The notes under the pieces are model-generated. The model saw nothing but the letters and a program-made list of their open reading frames with translations. It searched no databases and was not told where the DNA came from. A program made the translations under genes and the position numbers. Below, one piece after another: positions 11,270 to 23,054 of a stretch of 64,000 bases of DNA. The stretch lies in assembly GCA_011037195.1 (NCBI GenBank), contig JAAEAF010001933.1:62001-126000 (forward strand), given 5' to 3'. Source of the stretch: Triatoma infestans. Lineage: Eukaryota > Arthropoda > Insecta > Hemiptera > Reduviidae. Numbering within the stretch: the stretch's first letter is position 1; every line of letters starts with the position of its first letter.

Positions 11270-12260
11270 ATAAGGGTAGGGAGTGAATTAGCCACTTCTT
11301 CAGCAGCTTGGCGTCCCTGCGTATATCTCCAGCCTAACAACACTAACTATAATTACACTGACACTGCCTAACACTAGACATAGAACCTGCATAGGTAGTT
11401 AATGTGTGCAATTGCTTAGATTTAGGGTGGAAAAGAGCATTGAGGGAGACGACGCCTGTGGGCGTCTGATCACAACACATGTTGTGGCTTCATCTAAGAA
11501 CCCCACCTGGAGGATAACTCTACCTCAGAAAATCAGTTAGAGAATAGTGCTTTTGACGGGTTCCTAGAGTTAGGAAAAAGGCCAAGGGAGTATTGGAATG
11601 CTGTCTTCCATCGAACCAGACTATATCGGGGCCCACCTACCGGGTCCATTTGGGGGTTTTAGGAGGCGAGACCATTAATTCCTTTACTATGGATAATCGA
11701 AAACTTTTTTCTGGATCCAGCCCTACAAATATCCAATCCCAAACTTCTATTCCTACACCAATTAATCCTTTCCCCACTCAGGTAATCCTTTTCTTAATAC
11801 TACTAAAATCCAAAACTATTTTATTTCTAACCTTCCCATTTTCCATACAATTGATCCCCTATCGACAGCTGATTTTATTGCAAAACGATAGGCGCGAATA
11901 CGGATAATTCTTTAGGAATAATTTCATCTGAGCTGCAGATCAACCAATAGCCATTCTTCCCCGCTCCCAAAAGAAAGCCAAGGGCAGCCCCAGAAAGGAA
12001 AATAGTTAAGGATTTAAATTCATTGACTATGAAGAGGAGATAATTGGGGTAGATTTTTTGTTGTAAAGAAAAAGAATGAACTTTTGCTAATGCATGTTCT
12101 TTCAAACACTTCAAATTTATAAAAAGCTATCTAGGGAAGACAAAGAGCGTTTAAAAGCTTACAGATGACTCTATATAGAAGCGGAGAGTATATTCAAGCT
12201 GGAGATAATACTGGATGCGGAAGCAGGTCCCCACAAGAGATTTAACACTATCAAGGTGTG
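11270..12260 (+). mobile_element. Possible LINE 5' region / ORF1 relic
   Basis: More balanced base composition than its flanks. An ATG at 11690 opens a Ser/Thr/Pro/Asn-rich frame (MDNRKLFSGSSPTNIQSQ...) of the kind seen at the start of insect LINE ORF1 proteins, preceded by a GC-richer leader with GGCGTCTGATCACAAC. Further on, KLSREDKERLKAY is readable at about 12124-12165 in another frame. No zinc knuckle or RT is present, so the call rests on style alone. Confidence 0.3.
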
Positions 12261-12269
12261 ATTTGATGG

Positions 12270-13808
12270 TTGGGACTTCCTAAAATAACATTTTAATTCA
12301 GCTTTTTGTAACCACTTTTTCGACTGCGTCACACACAAAGGTTTTTGGGCAAATCCAACAACCAGAATTGCAACTTTACTGAATGTCTTTTCAGTTATTC
12401 GCGATTTTCTAGAAAATGATGACAACTATTTTCTTTAAACTTCATTGCTACTTCTACACTCTAAAGTGCTATTAACTTCATTTACTACTTTACACTCTAA
12501 AGTGCTATTAAACTTCATTACTAAGTTACCCTTTAAAGTGCTATTAACTTCATTTTAATACTTTCCCCTCCTAAAGTGCTTCTTAAACTTCATTTACTTA
12601 ATCTACACTTTAAAGTGATATTAACTTCATTTTAATTATACACTTTAAAGTGCTATTAACTCATTTTTACTAATTCTACACTTTAAAGTGCTTTAACTTA
12701 ATTACTAATTCTACACTCTAAAGTGCTATTAACTTCATTTACTAATTCTACACTTTAAAGTGCTATTAACTTCATTTACTAATTCTAAACTTTAAAGTGC
12801 TATTAACTTCATTTGCTACTTCTACACTCTAAAGTGCTATTAACTTCATTTGCTACTTCTACACTTTTATGTGCTATTAACTTCATTTGCTACTTCTACA
12901 CTTTAAAGTGCTATTAGCTTCATTTACTAATTCTACACTCTAAAGTGCTATTAACTTCATTTACTACTTCTACACTTTAAAGTGCTATTAACTTCATTTA
13001 CTAATTCTACACTTTAAAGTGCTATTAACTTCATTTGCTACTTCTACACTCTAAAGTGCTATTAACTTCATTTGCTACTTCTACACTCTAAAGTGCTATT
13101 AACTTCATTTACTAATTCTACACTTTAAAGTGCTATTAACTTCATTTACTACTTCTACACTCTAAAGTGCTATTAACTTCATTTACTACTTCTATACTTT
13201 AAAAGGCTATTAACCTCATTCACTAATTCTACACTTTATAGTGCTATTAACTTCATTTGCTACTTCTACACTTTAAAGTGCTATTAATTTTATTTGAAAC
13301 ATTTTCCTGGTGGTTTCTGAAGGGTTATGCATTCCTCTAAAGTACCACTTTAGTAAAATTTATGGTCATATCACATGCATAGTATTAATATATTCGATAA
13401 TCGAAGCTGCGATAAAATTCCGAATTTGAAAAAAAAAACGGTTAACCGGAAGTGCGGCTTTACCGGACAGGTTTTTGAATTTTTTTTTTGGAGTTTGAAA
13501 TGCTCACTGCACAGATAAAAAGTATTACCTTTTATAGTGAAAAAAAATTTCCAAATAAAAAAATTGATCATAGGAGAGATTTTGGGGGCCTCTCCAAATT
13601 TAGGTTTAAATTTAAACTGCCGCTACAAGGTCTGAGATAGAGGGCGCCCACAATGTCCACTCCAGGTATATGTGTTTATCCTCTACCATCTTTTCTTTAT
13701 GGCCAGTCCATCTAATGTTTGTATACATTGCAAGTTTAAAGATATTTTGTTAATTAAAATGTATTAAATGGAATAAGAGAAAGCCATGTGAGTAGTTAAA
13801 ACAGATTT
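12270..13808 (+). repeat. Family A copy 4, carrying the 37-bp minisatellite
   Basis: Family A flanks both sides of the array. Upstream are TTTTTGGGCAAATCCAACAACC and GCGATTTTCTAGAAAATG. Downstream are TTTTATTTGAAACATTTTCC, ACGGTTAACCGGAAGTGCGG (about 13437-13456) and the terminal AAGAGAAAGCCATGTGAG (13768-13785). Confidence 0.85.
12439..13286 (+). repeat. Minisatellite, about 23 copies of a 37-bp unit
   Basis: The unit contains CTTCATTTACTAATTCTA followed by CACTTTAAAGTGCTATTAA. I count 23 units (34-38 bp each) between 12439 and 13286, several degenerate. Most carry the 12-bp palindrome CACTTTAAAGTG or its one-mismatch form CACTCTAAAGTG. Two alternating unit types are seen (TGCTACTTCTACACTC and TACTAATTCTACACTT). 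Array edges merge seamlessly into family A. Confidence 0.97.
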
Positions 13809-15830
13809 TATTTCATACCTAACTAATTAACTGAATGAATGTTAATTTCAATGCATTCATAATTTTATCTGATAAAATTTTCATAATAACGATATTGAAT
13901 ATGTAAACGAGAGGTTTAATTAATTGCAAAACTAATTAGTTGCTTAAAAAATATTAAAATTAATTAAAGGGGAAATTAAATTCGTAGTAAACGTTAAAAA
14001 AAAGAGAAGAATTTAATTACAATGATCTCATTAAAATTTATAATAAATTGGTACTATATAAAGACAAATGTTTATGATAGAAAGCAGAATATGTAATAAA
14101 ATTTTTATTTATTAGTAAAAAAATCATTATGGTCTCTTATGTATCACTTATTCTGTTCATAATTGAATATTGCTTTTTTTCTTCAAACTGATAAGCCAAT
14201 GAGAAATTATTGATGCATTCAGAGCCAGTATTCTACAATGGAGTTGTTCTGATTATAGATTCCTTATCAAATTCTACAAATAAAAGAATGATTTAAGCAT
14301 TTATTTATTTTTTTTTTTAACGTTTAGTAAATTTAATTAGCTCTTTAATTAATTTTAATTTGAATTGTAAACTATGTTGGAAAGTAAATTCCTCAAAATT
14401 ATCATAAATTATTATCTTACTAAACTGCAGCCTAATTAGCAGAATGTTTTCAATAGTTTCGAAATAAACATAGCATTTGCATTGCTCTCTTTGAGTTAAG
14501 ATTAACTTCAAAAATATTATTATGTTTAAATAAACTTAATTAATTCTTTTTGTTACAGTCTTGAAGAACTTTCGAAATCGGCCAGCGGAAGAAAACTGTA
14601 ATGATGGTAGTATTGCGACTATAGCTAAAAATCTAAATGTTTTTTGTTCAGCTGGATGCAGAGAAAAACTCTGAAATGAAACAAGTATTTAAGTCGGTAA
14701 TGATGTAATAATGCTGACAGCAATAGGTGAAATAGGTTTCTACAAATGAAAGTTGCAAATCATTTGTAGCTTAATATTCGGTCATTTAGTGGTAAACGGT
14801 GGGGAGAGCAGAAATTCATAAATCGTAGAATGCTTTAAGAAAGAAACCAAAAGAAGACCCAACTGCAGCGGCAGGAGTTGGTTAGATCTTGCTCGTTAGA
14901 TTGCGACCTAGGAGGTCAGTTTCACATGACAGACATTAAAAGATATGATAGCGGAAACTTCAGAGGTGCAGAATGTAGATGGATAAAAGATCGCCAACTA
15001 TCGACTCTTTTCATCAAGAAAACCAATAGTATAAAGCATGGGGCAATAGTCGCAACGCTATACAATTCACTTCTGATGGCCGACAAGAATCTATTGAGAA
15101 ATTCTTCAGTTTACTTAAGTTAACTACTGACTTATAGAGCACATACGCAAGTTCATAGTGCTCACAAGCAGGGGAAAGCCCACAGAGGGGTGCTTCTGTT
15201 ACAGCTCGCCGCCAGGGCGATTCAGCGCCTAATTGTATGAATCTCGCTCTTGCCAGACCCTAGCATTAGCAGACGATACCTGAACCGGTATCTATTCCAC
15301 AGAGTTGCAAAATCCTACAATGCCAAGTATCAACCATAATGAATAGACTCACACGCTTCAAGCTTTGATGCTGTGTCAATGGTTTCTTATAAATTGAAAT
15401 TTTGTCGATACTGAAATGGCTTCTCCAGTGTAGTTGTAGTTGTTGGCCTTATTATTCAATGTGAGTTTAGAAACCAGTGTTAAAAATTACCCGGAAGAAC
15501 ACTATTGCAACATGGTTGAATTGTCGATTGATGGTAAACCACTGACATGGAAATATCAAACCGAAGAATATCATCAACTCATGTAAAGTTTTTGAATTTA
15601 CTCAATCCAAACAAACATTCGATGTTCAGAAGAGCAGCGAAAGATTTATGAGTAACGGGAGATAGATAGAGTGATAGATAGAGTGAGACCACATTTACCA
15701 CTTTCTCAAAGGACTTCAAAACATTCATTGACTGTGAAAATTAATTTCGAAAAACTATCGAAACAGATTCCTTCAAGCTTGGAAATTCTTTTTCCAAGCT
15801 CTAACATAAAAACAAAAAGGTGGGGTCACC
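13809..15830. other. AT-rich unassigned; TE-like moderate-GC stretch at about 14780-15320
   Basis: The 14780-15320 part has higher GC and a chance-like 81-codon plus frame (14878-15123) that I do not recognise. The rest is AT-rich with homopolymers. Confidence 0.4.
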
Positions 15831-15834
15831 CTTG

Positions 15835-16335
15835 GCCCAGTTAGCCACTTCAACGTAGTCCATAAAACAGCGCCAATAACATTGAATGAACTTGGACAAA
15901 ATTTGAAATTTAACGCCAAAAATTTCATAAAAACCCTTAATTTTTTTTTTCGAAAAATGTCTCAAATAAAAGTGTCAGATATTTATATATATATAGATAG
16001 TGTACGAAGTTTAAAGAAAATTGTTTGCGCCGTTTTTGAGGATCCTTCAAAAAACACAGAAAACAAAAAAACATCATTTACTAAAGTTGCACTTTCGATT
16101 GATGTAGTTTGCCGGAAACCGAATACCGTCATTAGGCTTCTTGCGAGTTTTCGTTTGCTGAGATATTTTGTTCCGCACTCACACACTCACACACACACAC
16201 ACATAGACAATTCACTGAAAATATTTTTTTCACTCTCAGGTGACCTCGACATGTATTCACGGTAAGAATTCAATGCCGGAAATATGGCATGATCGTAATA
16301 AGCAGCTCTTTACAAGCAGTAAGAGAAAGTACAAA
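15835..16335 (-). repeat. Family A copy 5
   Basis: Minus orientation. It has the ACAGCGCCAATAACATTGAA variant block, the GTACGAAGTTTAAAGAAAAT block, CACTTTCGATTGATG, the (CA)n tract at about 16180-16203, and GTGACCTCGACATGTATT. It ends in AGTAAGAGAAAGTA near 16330. Confidence 0.85.
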
Positions 16336-16339
16336 ACAA

Positions 16340-17280
16340 AAAGAATAATTGTTATATTAAAGAAGAGATGTGTAAAATATAAACACTGAATAGAAGCTGA
16401 AGTAGTAAACAGACCCGTTATAAGATAATGAAGGTAGCAGGGTGTGTTATAGCGGTGAAATGGAAAAGGTTAATAATTTAATTAAATGTCAAGATAGAAA
16501 TTGGAACTGGTTATGGTTGGATGGAGGATATGAATAGAGAGAGAGTGTGATTGGGAGAGAAGGGGAAACATTTAAATGCACAAGAGAAAGAGAATTTAAA
16601 GAGAAGGAAGTATAAAAAGATTATATGGACAGTAAGGACTTAAATCAGGCAACAACAATCAATCAGGTATATATATAATGGAACAAAGAGGTGACTGGCG
16701 GAGACCAATAACTGGTCTTTATCTTATTGCTGGTGTTAACAGAGATAGACAGGCTGATAGAGAGAGGCAGAAAGATTGGGAGTGAGAGAAGCAAATCAAG
16801 CCTATATAAATCCAGTACTACGATCGTAGAAGTACAAAGCACAGCTGTCACTGTATACAGGACCGGTATAGAATGGATAGAGGAAACGAGGAGCTACTAT
16901 ACAGAGAATGAGACAGCGCGAGCAGAAGGGGAGGGGATGCCGGCGGTCGGAGTGACAAGTTTAGTGGAGAGGATCTCTATTAAGAGGGAGTAGGAGGAAC
17001 AGTCGTCGTAAGTGGTGTGGGAGCTACAGCATACGGCCATTAAGAGATTCCACCAGCCTAGTGGACTCCTTTTTACATCAAAATACACTCAAAATCACAC
17101 TTAACCACATTCAAACAGACACGTACACACACACACACACACACACACATACACAGACAAAACTACTGTCTCTGTCTCTAACTATATAATATACTGGCAA
17201 ATAGTAAAACCCCCTTTTATAACTTAAAAGATAAAATATATATATTCATTTCTGTTTATTGATACAAAAATTGTATATAT
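16340..17280. other. Unassigned; purine-rich stretch and (CA)n microsatellite
   Basis: GA-rich from about 16520 to 16990; (CA)n at about 17115-17150. Overlapping weak frames on both strands look like low-complexity artefacts. Confidence 0.5.
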
Positions 17281-17284
17281 TACT

Positions 17285-18465
17285 TCCTCTTACTTAGCGA
17301 TTAGTAAGCGATTGTGTCAATTTTTGGAAATGGTGTTTTCACCGGAAATACATATTTTGAGGTCCCCTCAGTTTGAAAAACATGGTTTTAGCGAATGGTG
17401 TTTGTGTGTGTATGTGTGGTGTATGTGTGTGTTAACAAAATAATATATTGATAAAGACAAATCGCAGAAAGCTCAAACTTGGCAACCCATTTAAATACTG
17501 CTATCAAATCACACATTCAAAGATTCTGGGCAAAATCCATCAACCGGAAGTGCAACGATTTTTTCGAAAACGGCTCCAACGACGATTTTCTTTAAAATTA
17601 TACACGATATGAATCGCTATTAATTTTATTTGAAATAATTTCCCAGGAAAATGGATTTTTGTAAAGTTCTCGGGTGGGGGTGGGGGTAGTAACGTTATGT
17701 TTTCGTCTAAAATACCACTTCAGTAAAACATACCGTTTTACCATCTACATAATATTTCTATATAATTAGCAGCAACGATAGAAATGCAAACTTTAAGAAT
17801 ATCGGTGCATCAGAAATGCAACTTTACAGAATGGTTTTTTGAATTTGGGAGGGGGGGATTTTCTCGAAAACGCTTTACAACGATTTTTTTTTAAACTTGA
17901 AATCCTCACTGCCCAGATAAAACTGTATCACTTTTATTTGAACTATTTTCGGAAACAATGATTTCAGAGGGTTTTTTTGGGTGGGGTGTTTCTGTCATTT
18001 AGGTTTCAATTTAAACTGCATAGCTTTGTTGGTTTTGACAGAGGGTCTCCACCCAAGTCTGTTCAGGTATACACAGTACAACCCCCACCCCATTTTTATT
18101 ATGGCCAACGCAATTAAACATTGTAAATGTTGGAATTTTAAAGAAAATTCGTTATTTAAATTGTATTAACTAAAGTAACAGAAAGAAGGGAAGGGAATAG
18201 CTAAGTGGCTAGCGTACTGGACTCCCACGCGGAGGACCCAGCTTCCAGTCCAGCCGTGCTACTCTTAGATTTTTTTTCCTCCTAGAAGCCTCTACAGCTC
18301 ACTGTCCGGTGATGGACAGTGTTGTCTGTAACGAAAGAACACTGTCCGGAGGCCGGCAGTGCATTGAGAAGGTCCAGGGCGCCAAGGACCATAGATGTTG
18401 ACGCGCCTTAAATTAAAAAAAAGAAGAAAAAAAAGAAAATAGTTTGAGTGTTTCGTTATAATCAT
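17285..18465 (+). repeat. Family A copy 6, with SINE-1 nested near its 3' end
   Basis: This copy shows the internal duplication well. Module 1 (about 17531-17660) and module 2 (about 17800-17970) each read: CCGGAAGTGC-type start, TTTTCTCGAAAACGG-type middle, TTTTATTTGAA-type end. The SINE at 18188-18440 interrupts the copy just before its terminal TTTGAGTGTTTCG. Confidence 0.88.
18188..18440 (+). mobile_element. tRNA-derived SINE-1
   Basis: tRNA-like head with A box TAGCTAAGTGG (18198-18208) and B box GCTTCCAGTCC (18241-18251). The body includes GCTCACTGTCCGGTGATGG and GACGCGCCTTAAATT, with an A-rich tail at about 18412-18437. It matches SINE-2 at 45122-45332 over its full length, read from the opposite strand. 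Its B box is degraded relative to SINE-2. Confidence 0.9.
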
Positions 18466-18676
18466 GGTAATCGCCACTTAGAATTTAATTTGCAACAAAA
18501 TGAGCAGGCTACCACGGAAAATGTCTCTGATGCAGCAACACTTCACGAATTTAATTCATTTAACAAATTTATTTTCAAAATTCTGTATTCCAGTGTTTTA
18601 TCTCTGTACTCCATATTTTATCTCGGACTTCCTGTTTGTGTCCGTCCTTTCGGATTTTTTGGGGGGATTTGAAAAA

Positions 18677-19215
18677 ACTCTGGAGTGAAACATTTAAACC
18701 ACTTACTCATACTGCTATTAGTAGGCTCATATGTAAAACGACTTTACTTTTAAGTGTATTAACAATTACTATACATTGCAGAAGAGAGCGCCAAAAATAT
18801 TGTACAAGCATTGTTGAAATTTAACTCGCAGTTTCCCCCGGAACCCTCTAAAAACAGATTTTCCAGGTAAATGTTACAAATAAAAGTGATAGCCATTTAT
18901 GTGTGTGTGTAGATGGTAAGAAAATCGTTGGAGCTGTATTCGACAAAACTACAAAAAATTGAAGAATAAAACCATTCAGTTAATTCGTAATTCCTTTTTG
19001 ATGGATTTTACTCGAAACCTTCCCATGCTTGTTGCGATGGTAGTATTTAAACTTACCAAGTTTGTTCTTCTCGCAATTTTTCGTTTTTGAGATATTTTGT
19101 TCACATTCACACGTGTGCGCAAATTCAGACAATTCGTTAGAAATATTTTTTTTCATACTCAGTGACGGTCATAACGCATATTTCCGGTTGAAAACTCAAC
19201 TCGATCCTGATTCGC
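18677..19215 (-). repeat. Family A copy 7
   Basis: Minus orientation from CTCTGGAGTGAAACATTTA (a diverged terminus) through GTAAGAAAATCGTTGGAGC and TTTTTGAGATATTTTGTTCAC. It ends near the TTTCCGGTTGAAAACTCAAC block at about 19181-19200. Confidence 0.75.
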
Positions 19216-20410
19216 AAAAAGCTGCTATGGACAAGTACTAATCCAGCTGTTTTTAATGTTAACTGTCACTAACAGAACACGAAAGGGTGCCGGATGGATT
19301 TTGATTTGAATCGCGGTCCAAGTAAATAACCGGTATTAATAATCAGTGAAACAGTAACAAAATCCGCAACAGAACAACAATCAAAATGGTGGTACAACGG
19401 ATGAAAAGATCACATTAATATGGCAGGAAAGAAAGACGAAATATTTTAAAATGCACATTGATAAGAGATAAAGCACCAGATAATATTGGCTCTTATCCAA
19501 TTGTCTTCTTTTCTAAAATAATTTTTGAAAGGATGAATTCGTCTAGAAATTTTGTGCCAAATCTATCAAAAAAAAAAAAAATACAATCTTTTACTCAAGG
19601 AATTACACAGAGTATTCGCCAAAAATAAATGATACATTTTAGTTGAAATTTGTAACACAATCTTGTCTATCTTTATAATAGTAATACAACTGAAATCAAA
19701 TGAATTGATATATCTAAGTGTATGTTTTCAAATATAATCGATTCTATAAATCAATTGAATTTATACAGAATAAATGAGATGATGAAGAAGAAGTACATAG
19801 AAGATGAAGACAGGGCAATGAAGGGAAGAGGGTAAAGTGTTGATTGTAGAGAACAGGGTGTACTGTGGCTTGATTGGGGTGTACTGGAGAGTTGTTAGAG
19901 AGTAGTAACTGGGGAGCGGCACCAGCAGCACGGCGGCAGTATAAGGAGCACGGCGGCCGGAGGATTTCACTTGAATGGGGGTTGTTAGAGAGGTAGCGAA
20001 CGAACACAAGTTCATCAAGCCTGTGCCGCCTTCACCCCATCTTCGTCCATCGGCGGTGCGGCCAGCTTTCGTCTCCAATTCAATCTTCCACTTCATATCA
20101 AAAGTAGTGGGGGACATTTTGAAAACATAATGTTAACTATTTCTGTTCATTTACAATGTGCTCGACAATCAAATAGAGTTTATATTTAGTTCAATTCAAT
20201 AGTATAAATTCTTTAATTAATAATATTGTCAACAATAAAATGAATAAGCTTATTAAGGCTAAGGCCAGCCCAGACTATTTGGAGCTCAGGATATAATTAA
20301 AATAGTATAACTTCTAACATGTCCATGGATTAAGAGAGCATGAAGATTTGCACATCATCCGGAACAGAGATTAATCTCAAGGAGATAATGGCTAATGAAG
20401 TTTCCATTGA
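19216..20410. other. Unassigned; GC-richer segment with a possible short minus-strand coding start
   Basis: 19850-20117 is much GC-richer than its surroundings. A minus-strand ATG at 20117 in a CAAAATG context opens a 118-codon frame beginning MSPTTFDMKWKIELETKAG. A weak donor-like GGTGAAG occurs about 80 bp in. I do not recognise the protein and the later half is low complexity. Confidence 0.25.
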
Positions 20411-20414
20411 GCCT

Positions 20415-20490
20415 ATCCGTGCTGCCTTTCGATTTTTTCTTCCCAATAGCCTCTACGGCTCACTGCCTGGTGATGGGATTTTTCAGATCG
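20415..20490 (+). mobile_element. SINE-1/2 body fragment
   Basis: CGTGCT, a T-run, CTTCC, then GCCTCTACGGCTCACTGCCT and GGTGATGG follow the same order as the SINE-1 body at 18254-18316. The tRNA-like head and the tail are missing. Confidence 0.55.
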
Positions 20491-20792
20491 CAGTGTATTA
20501 TCCCCTCAAAGAATCTAAGGGTCCATTGGCTCCAGGGAGTGGAGAATCCCTTCTAGTGGCTATTCTTGCTGAAACTCCCCTGGGGATGGAATGATTAAGA
20601 AATACAACTTCGTCAAAAATTTCCCTACAAAGCTGAATAATAGAAGAGGATTGAGTAATCCACTTTGAATTGATGATAAAGAAAATGCCATTAGATGGTA
20701 CATAGCTGGAAATTTACACAATTGAAACGCATGTCTAGTTCTACCTCGAGAAGACTTATGGAAATCAGGAGATCCTGAATCCTATCAGATAT

Positions 20793-21119
20793 TCAAGCAC
20801 TAAGTTCATTATTAGTTTCGAAAATAGTATGGGGATCAAAAGTTATTGACTGAGGCAGAAGTATTAGAGAACCTATTTTTGGTGCCAGTGCATAATGACT
20901 TATAACGCAATGAGAACTCCCGCTAGACGTTTCAACATATGGGACTACCATTCCTGGTCTCTTATAAATTGTTTGTGAACCCTTCTTGAAGATTATCCTC
21001 ACTGAAACATGCTTAACCTTTCCTTCAAAGGCTAGGGCGAATCTGGTCATAAATTCTTGGTCGTATTTCATTTTAAACGCTTTAATATCAGATTTCCCAA
21101 AAGTAATGCCCAATATAAT
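20793..21119 (-). pseudogene. Possible Ty3/Gypsy pol relic (segment just before the RT fingers)
   Basis: An open frame of about 106 codons with protein-like codon use, preceded by an acceptor-like TTTCAG. The stretch EGKVKHVSVRIIFKKG followed by KRPGMVVPYVE resembles the G-K...V-x-L-x-V-K-x-x-A...R-x-V-P-Y pattern between protease and RT in Gypsy pol. No catalytic RT motif follows in any frame I could read. This is pattern resemblance only; it could be an unrelated exon. Confidence 0.3.
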
Positions 21120-21139
21120 CTGAAATTTTAAACCAATAC

Positions 21140-21450
21140 AGGCCTGAACACACTACCATCCATCAACCGGAAGTTGAAAGGTTTTCCAAAATTTTCTCGA
21201 ACATGGCTGCAACGATTTCCTTAAAATGTCAAACTATATGTATATAAAGTTCTATCACTTTTATATCAGGAAACGTTTTTCCGGAATAATTATTTTTGGA
21301 GGTTCTTGGGAGCAGCAACGTTAGTTTTTTCCTCTAAAATGAAAATTCATTGAAATGTATGATCCTATAATAAAAACTATATTAAAATAGTGCTAGAATT
21401 ATGAATTAGAAAAGAAAATTGGTTAAACAAGCATGAGTTTACAGAATAGG
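21140..21450 (+). repeat. Family A copy 8 (partial)
   Basis: Starts at CCATCAACCGGAAGTTG and keeps TTCTCGAACATGGCTGCAAC and AGGTTCTTGGGAGCAGCAAC. It ends after AAGCATGAGTTTACAGAAT. Head and tail are missing. Confidence 0.75.
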
Positions 21451-21596
21451 ACGTAATTTACGGGCTTCAAAAATTTACATTAAATTTGGGGATGATATTA
21501 AATTAAATAATAGAGGAAATGAAATGTATGCGTTGTTATTGATAATGCTTATTTTAAATTATATTAATTTATGTTTAAATTACATTAAGAATAGTT

Positions 21597-21735
21597 GTTG
21601 TGGTGGTTGGGTCCGCAGAGCTGGAAAGCATCAGAGATATTTTACGTGATTGCCTGCTTCATTTTGTGGTCATCGACCGATTTTGGGCGTTTGCCCATCA
21701 TCAGGATGTTTTTGTTAAAAACAGTGCGATAACAC
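21597..21735 (+). repeat. Possible family B relative
   Basis: GGTTGGGTCCGCAGAGCTGG parallels GGATGGGTCCGCAATGTTGG of the 6040 insert. CGATTTTGGGCG...CCATCATCAGG parallels the GGTTTCGG...CCATCGTCAGAG block of family B. Spacing differs and identity is modest. Confidence 0.35.
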
Positions 21736-21782
21736 ACACTTGCACACAGAGTTTTGTCACAGTGTCCCAACGCCCGAAATAG

Positions 21783-22107
21783 TAGCCCCCCCCCCCCCAC
21801 AGACAATAAAAACAAAAAATACTCTCACAATACTTGCAATACTTTTCCGAAAAACGATGGTCTTAGTTGCTCACACCTATAATTTTTACAAATAAAATGA
21901 TTCCAAGGTTTGGTTAGATGTAATTTAAATTTTTTATTTCATTTCTTCCACATTGTGAAATTAACCAACGAGATTTGTCACTAAAAATGTTACACCATAA
22001 ATAGAGTTTAATAAATGTAAAAATTAAATATTTTCTGTTGTCACCGATTACACGGTGAATGAGGAGGGGTAATTGTAGCAGTATTGGAGGTTAAAATAAG
22101 TCAAAGA

Positions 22108-22142
<35 letters not shown>

Positions 22143-23050
22143 AGAGAGAGACGACTGGCACTCGTTAACCACTATGAAAAGGGGTTTATGGAGGGTTGTA
22201 TGATGGCAGGAATAGAAGGTGGCTTAAATCCGTCTTCAAACATCATCAGTGTGACGAGCTTGGTGGGTGTATACCCCTACCTGATCTTGTCTCTCACTCT
22301 TTCTCTCTTTCCCTGCCCTCAATAGACAGACGACACGGCGGTGGTAGTTCTGTATATACTTGGGAGAGTGGTGAATCCCTTCTATCTTTCTCTCTTGCTG
22401 TCTAACACAGAGAAAACTCACCTCATTCTCTCCGCTAACTGGCAGGGCCAATTTAATCGACGTCCACCAACTCGTTTGCCTCACATTTGTCGGCAATTTA
22501 GTGAACAGAAAAAGGTGGCTGGGAGGGGGCGACAGAGATGAAGACTGTATAAGCGCGAGGCAAGAGGGAGAAAGAAAAAAAAAAAAGACAAGAGATGGAG
22601 AGGGGGAATGCAGGTAGTATGAAGAGCAAGAGGGACGCATGAGTAAGAGAAAGTATTTGTAGGCATTTATTTACCGCACGCGCCAGACTTGATTGGACAA
22701 GGCCCGCCTTTTTTTTTTTTGCCTCACAAACCCACCACTGTCAGGCAAGCGTTTTGCTGATTAGGCGACTGTTTGTTGAGAGCACCACCGTCAGTATATA
22801 TATGTACGCAGTAAAGGTGGGGGGGGAAGGGCCCTTCACAAATTAAGAATTTAAATCGAAATAACCTTTTACACTTTTTCCGCATCCACACGGAAACCTT
22901 ACGATATCTTTTTTCCTATTTAAAAAAAAAAACGCAGAAATCTAAAACTGGAATTATGCTCTTTTTAGGCTCCATCCGAGTAAAATCAGTATTTCTAGAA
23001 AAAATTGTTTCTTTGACAAGAAAGTAAAGGACCACTTTTACACAATCGAA
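21783..23050. other. Unassigned; (GT)n microsatellite and CpG-richer patch
   Basis: A C-run at 21787-21799, (GT)n at about 22108-22138, and mixed CT/GA-rich DNA at 22290-22640. A CpG-bearing segment at about 22670-22710 contains CGCACGCGCC and GATTGG (reverse CCAAT). A 134-codon minus frame (22236-22640) is Ser/Pro/Phe low complexity and not convincing as a gene. Confidence 0.4.
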
Positions 23051-23054
23051 TATA

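Noticed and set aside
12439..13286. CRISPR array (regular 37-bp periodicity)
   Set aside because: There are no variable spacers between repeats; the whole unit repeats directly and is flanked by a eukaryotic dispersed repeat.
18188..18260. Functional tRNA gene
   Set aside because: It has A- and B-box-like motifs, but no clover-leaf with paired acceptor arm, and it continues into a SINE body and A-rich tail.
22236..22640. 134-codon minus-strand frame
   Set aside because: Ser/Pro/Phe/Leu low-complexity translation of CT- and GA-rich DNA, with no start context, domain or splice signal supporting it.
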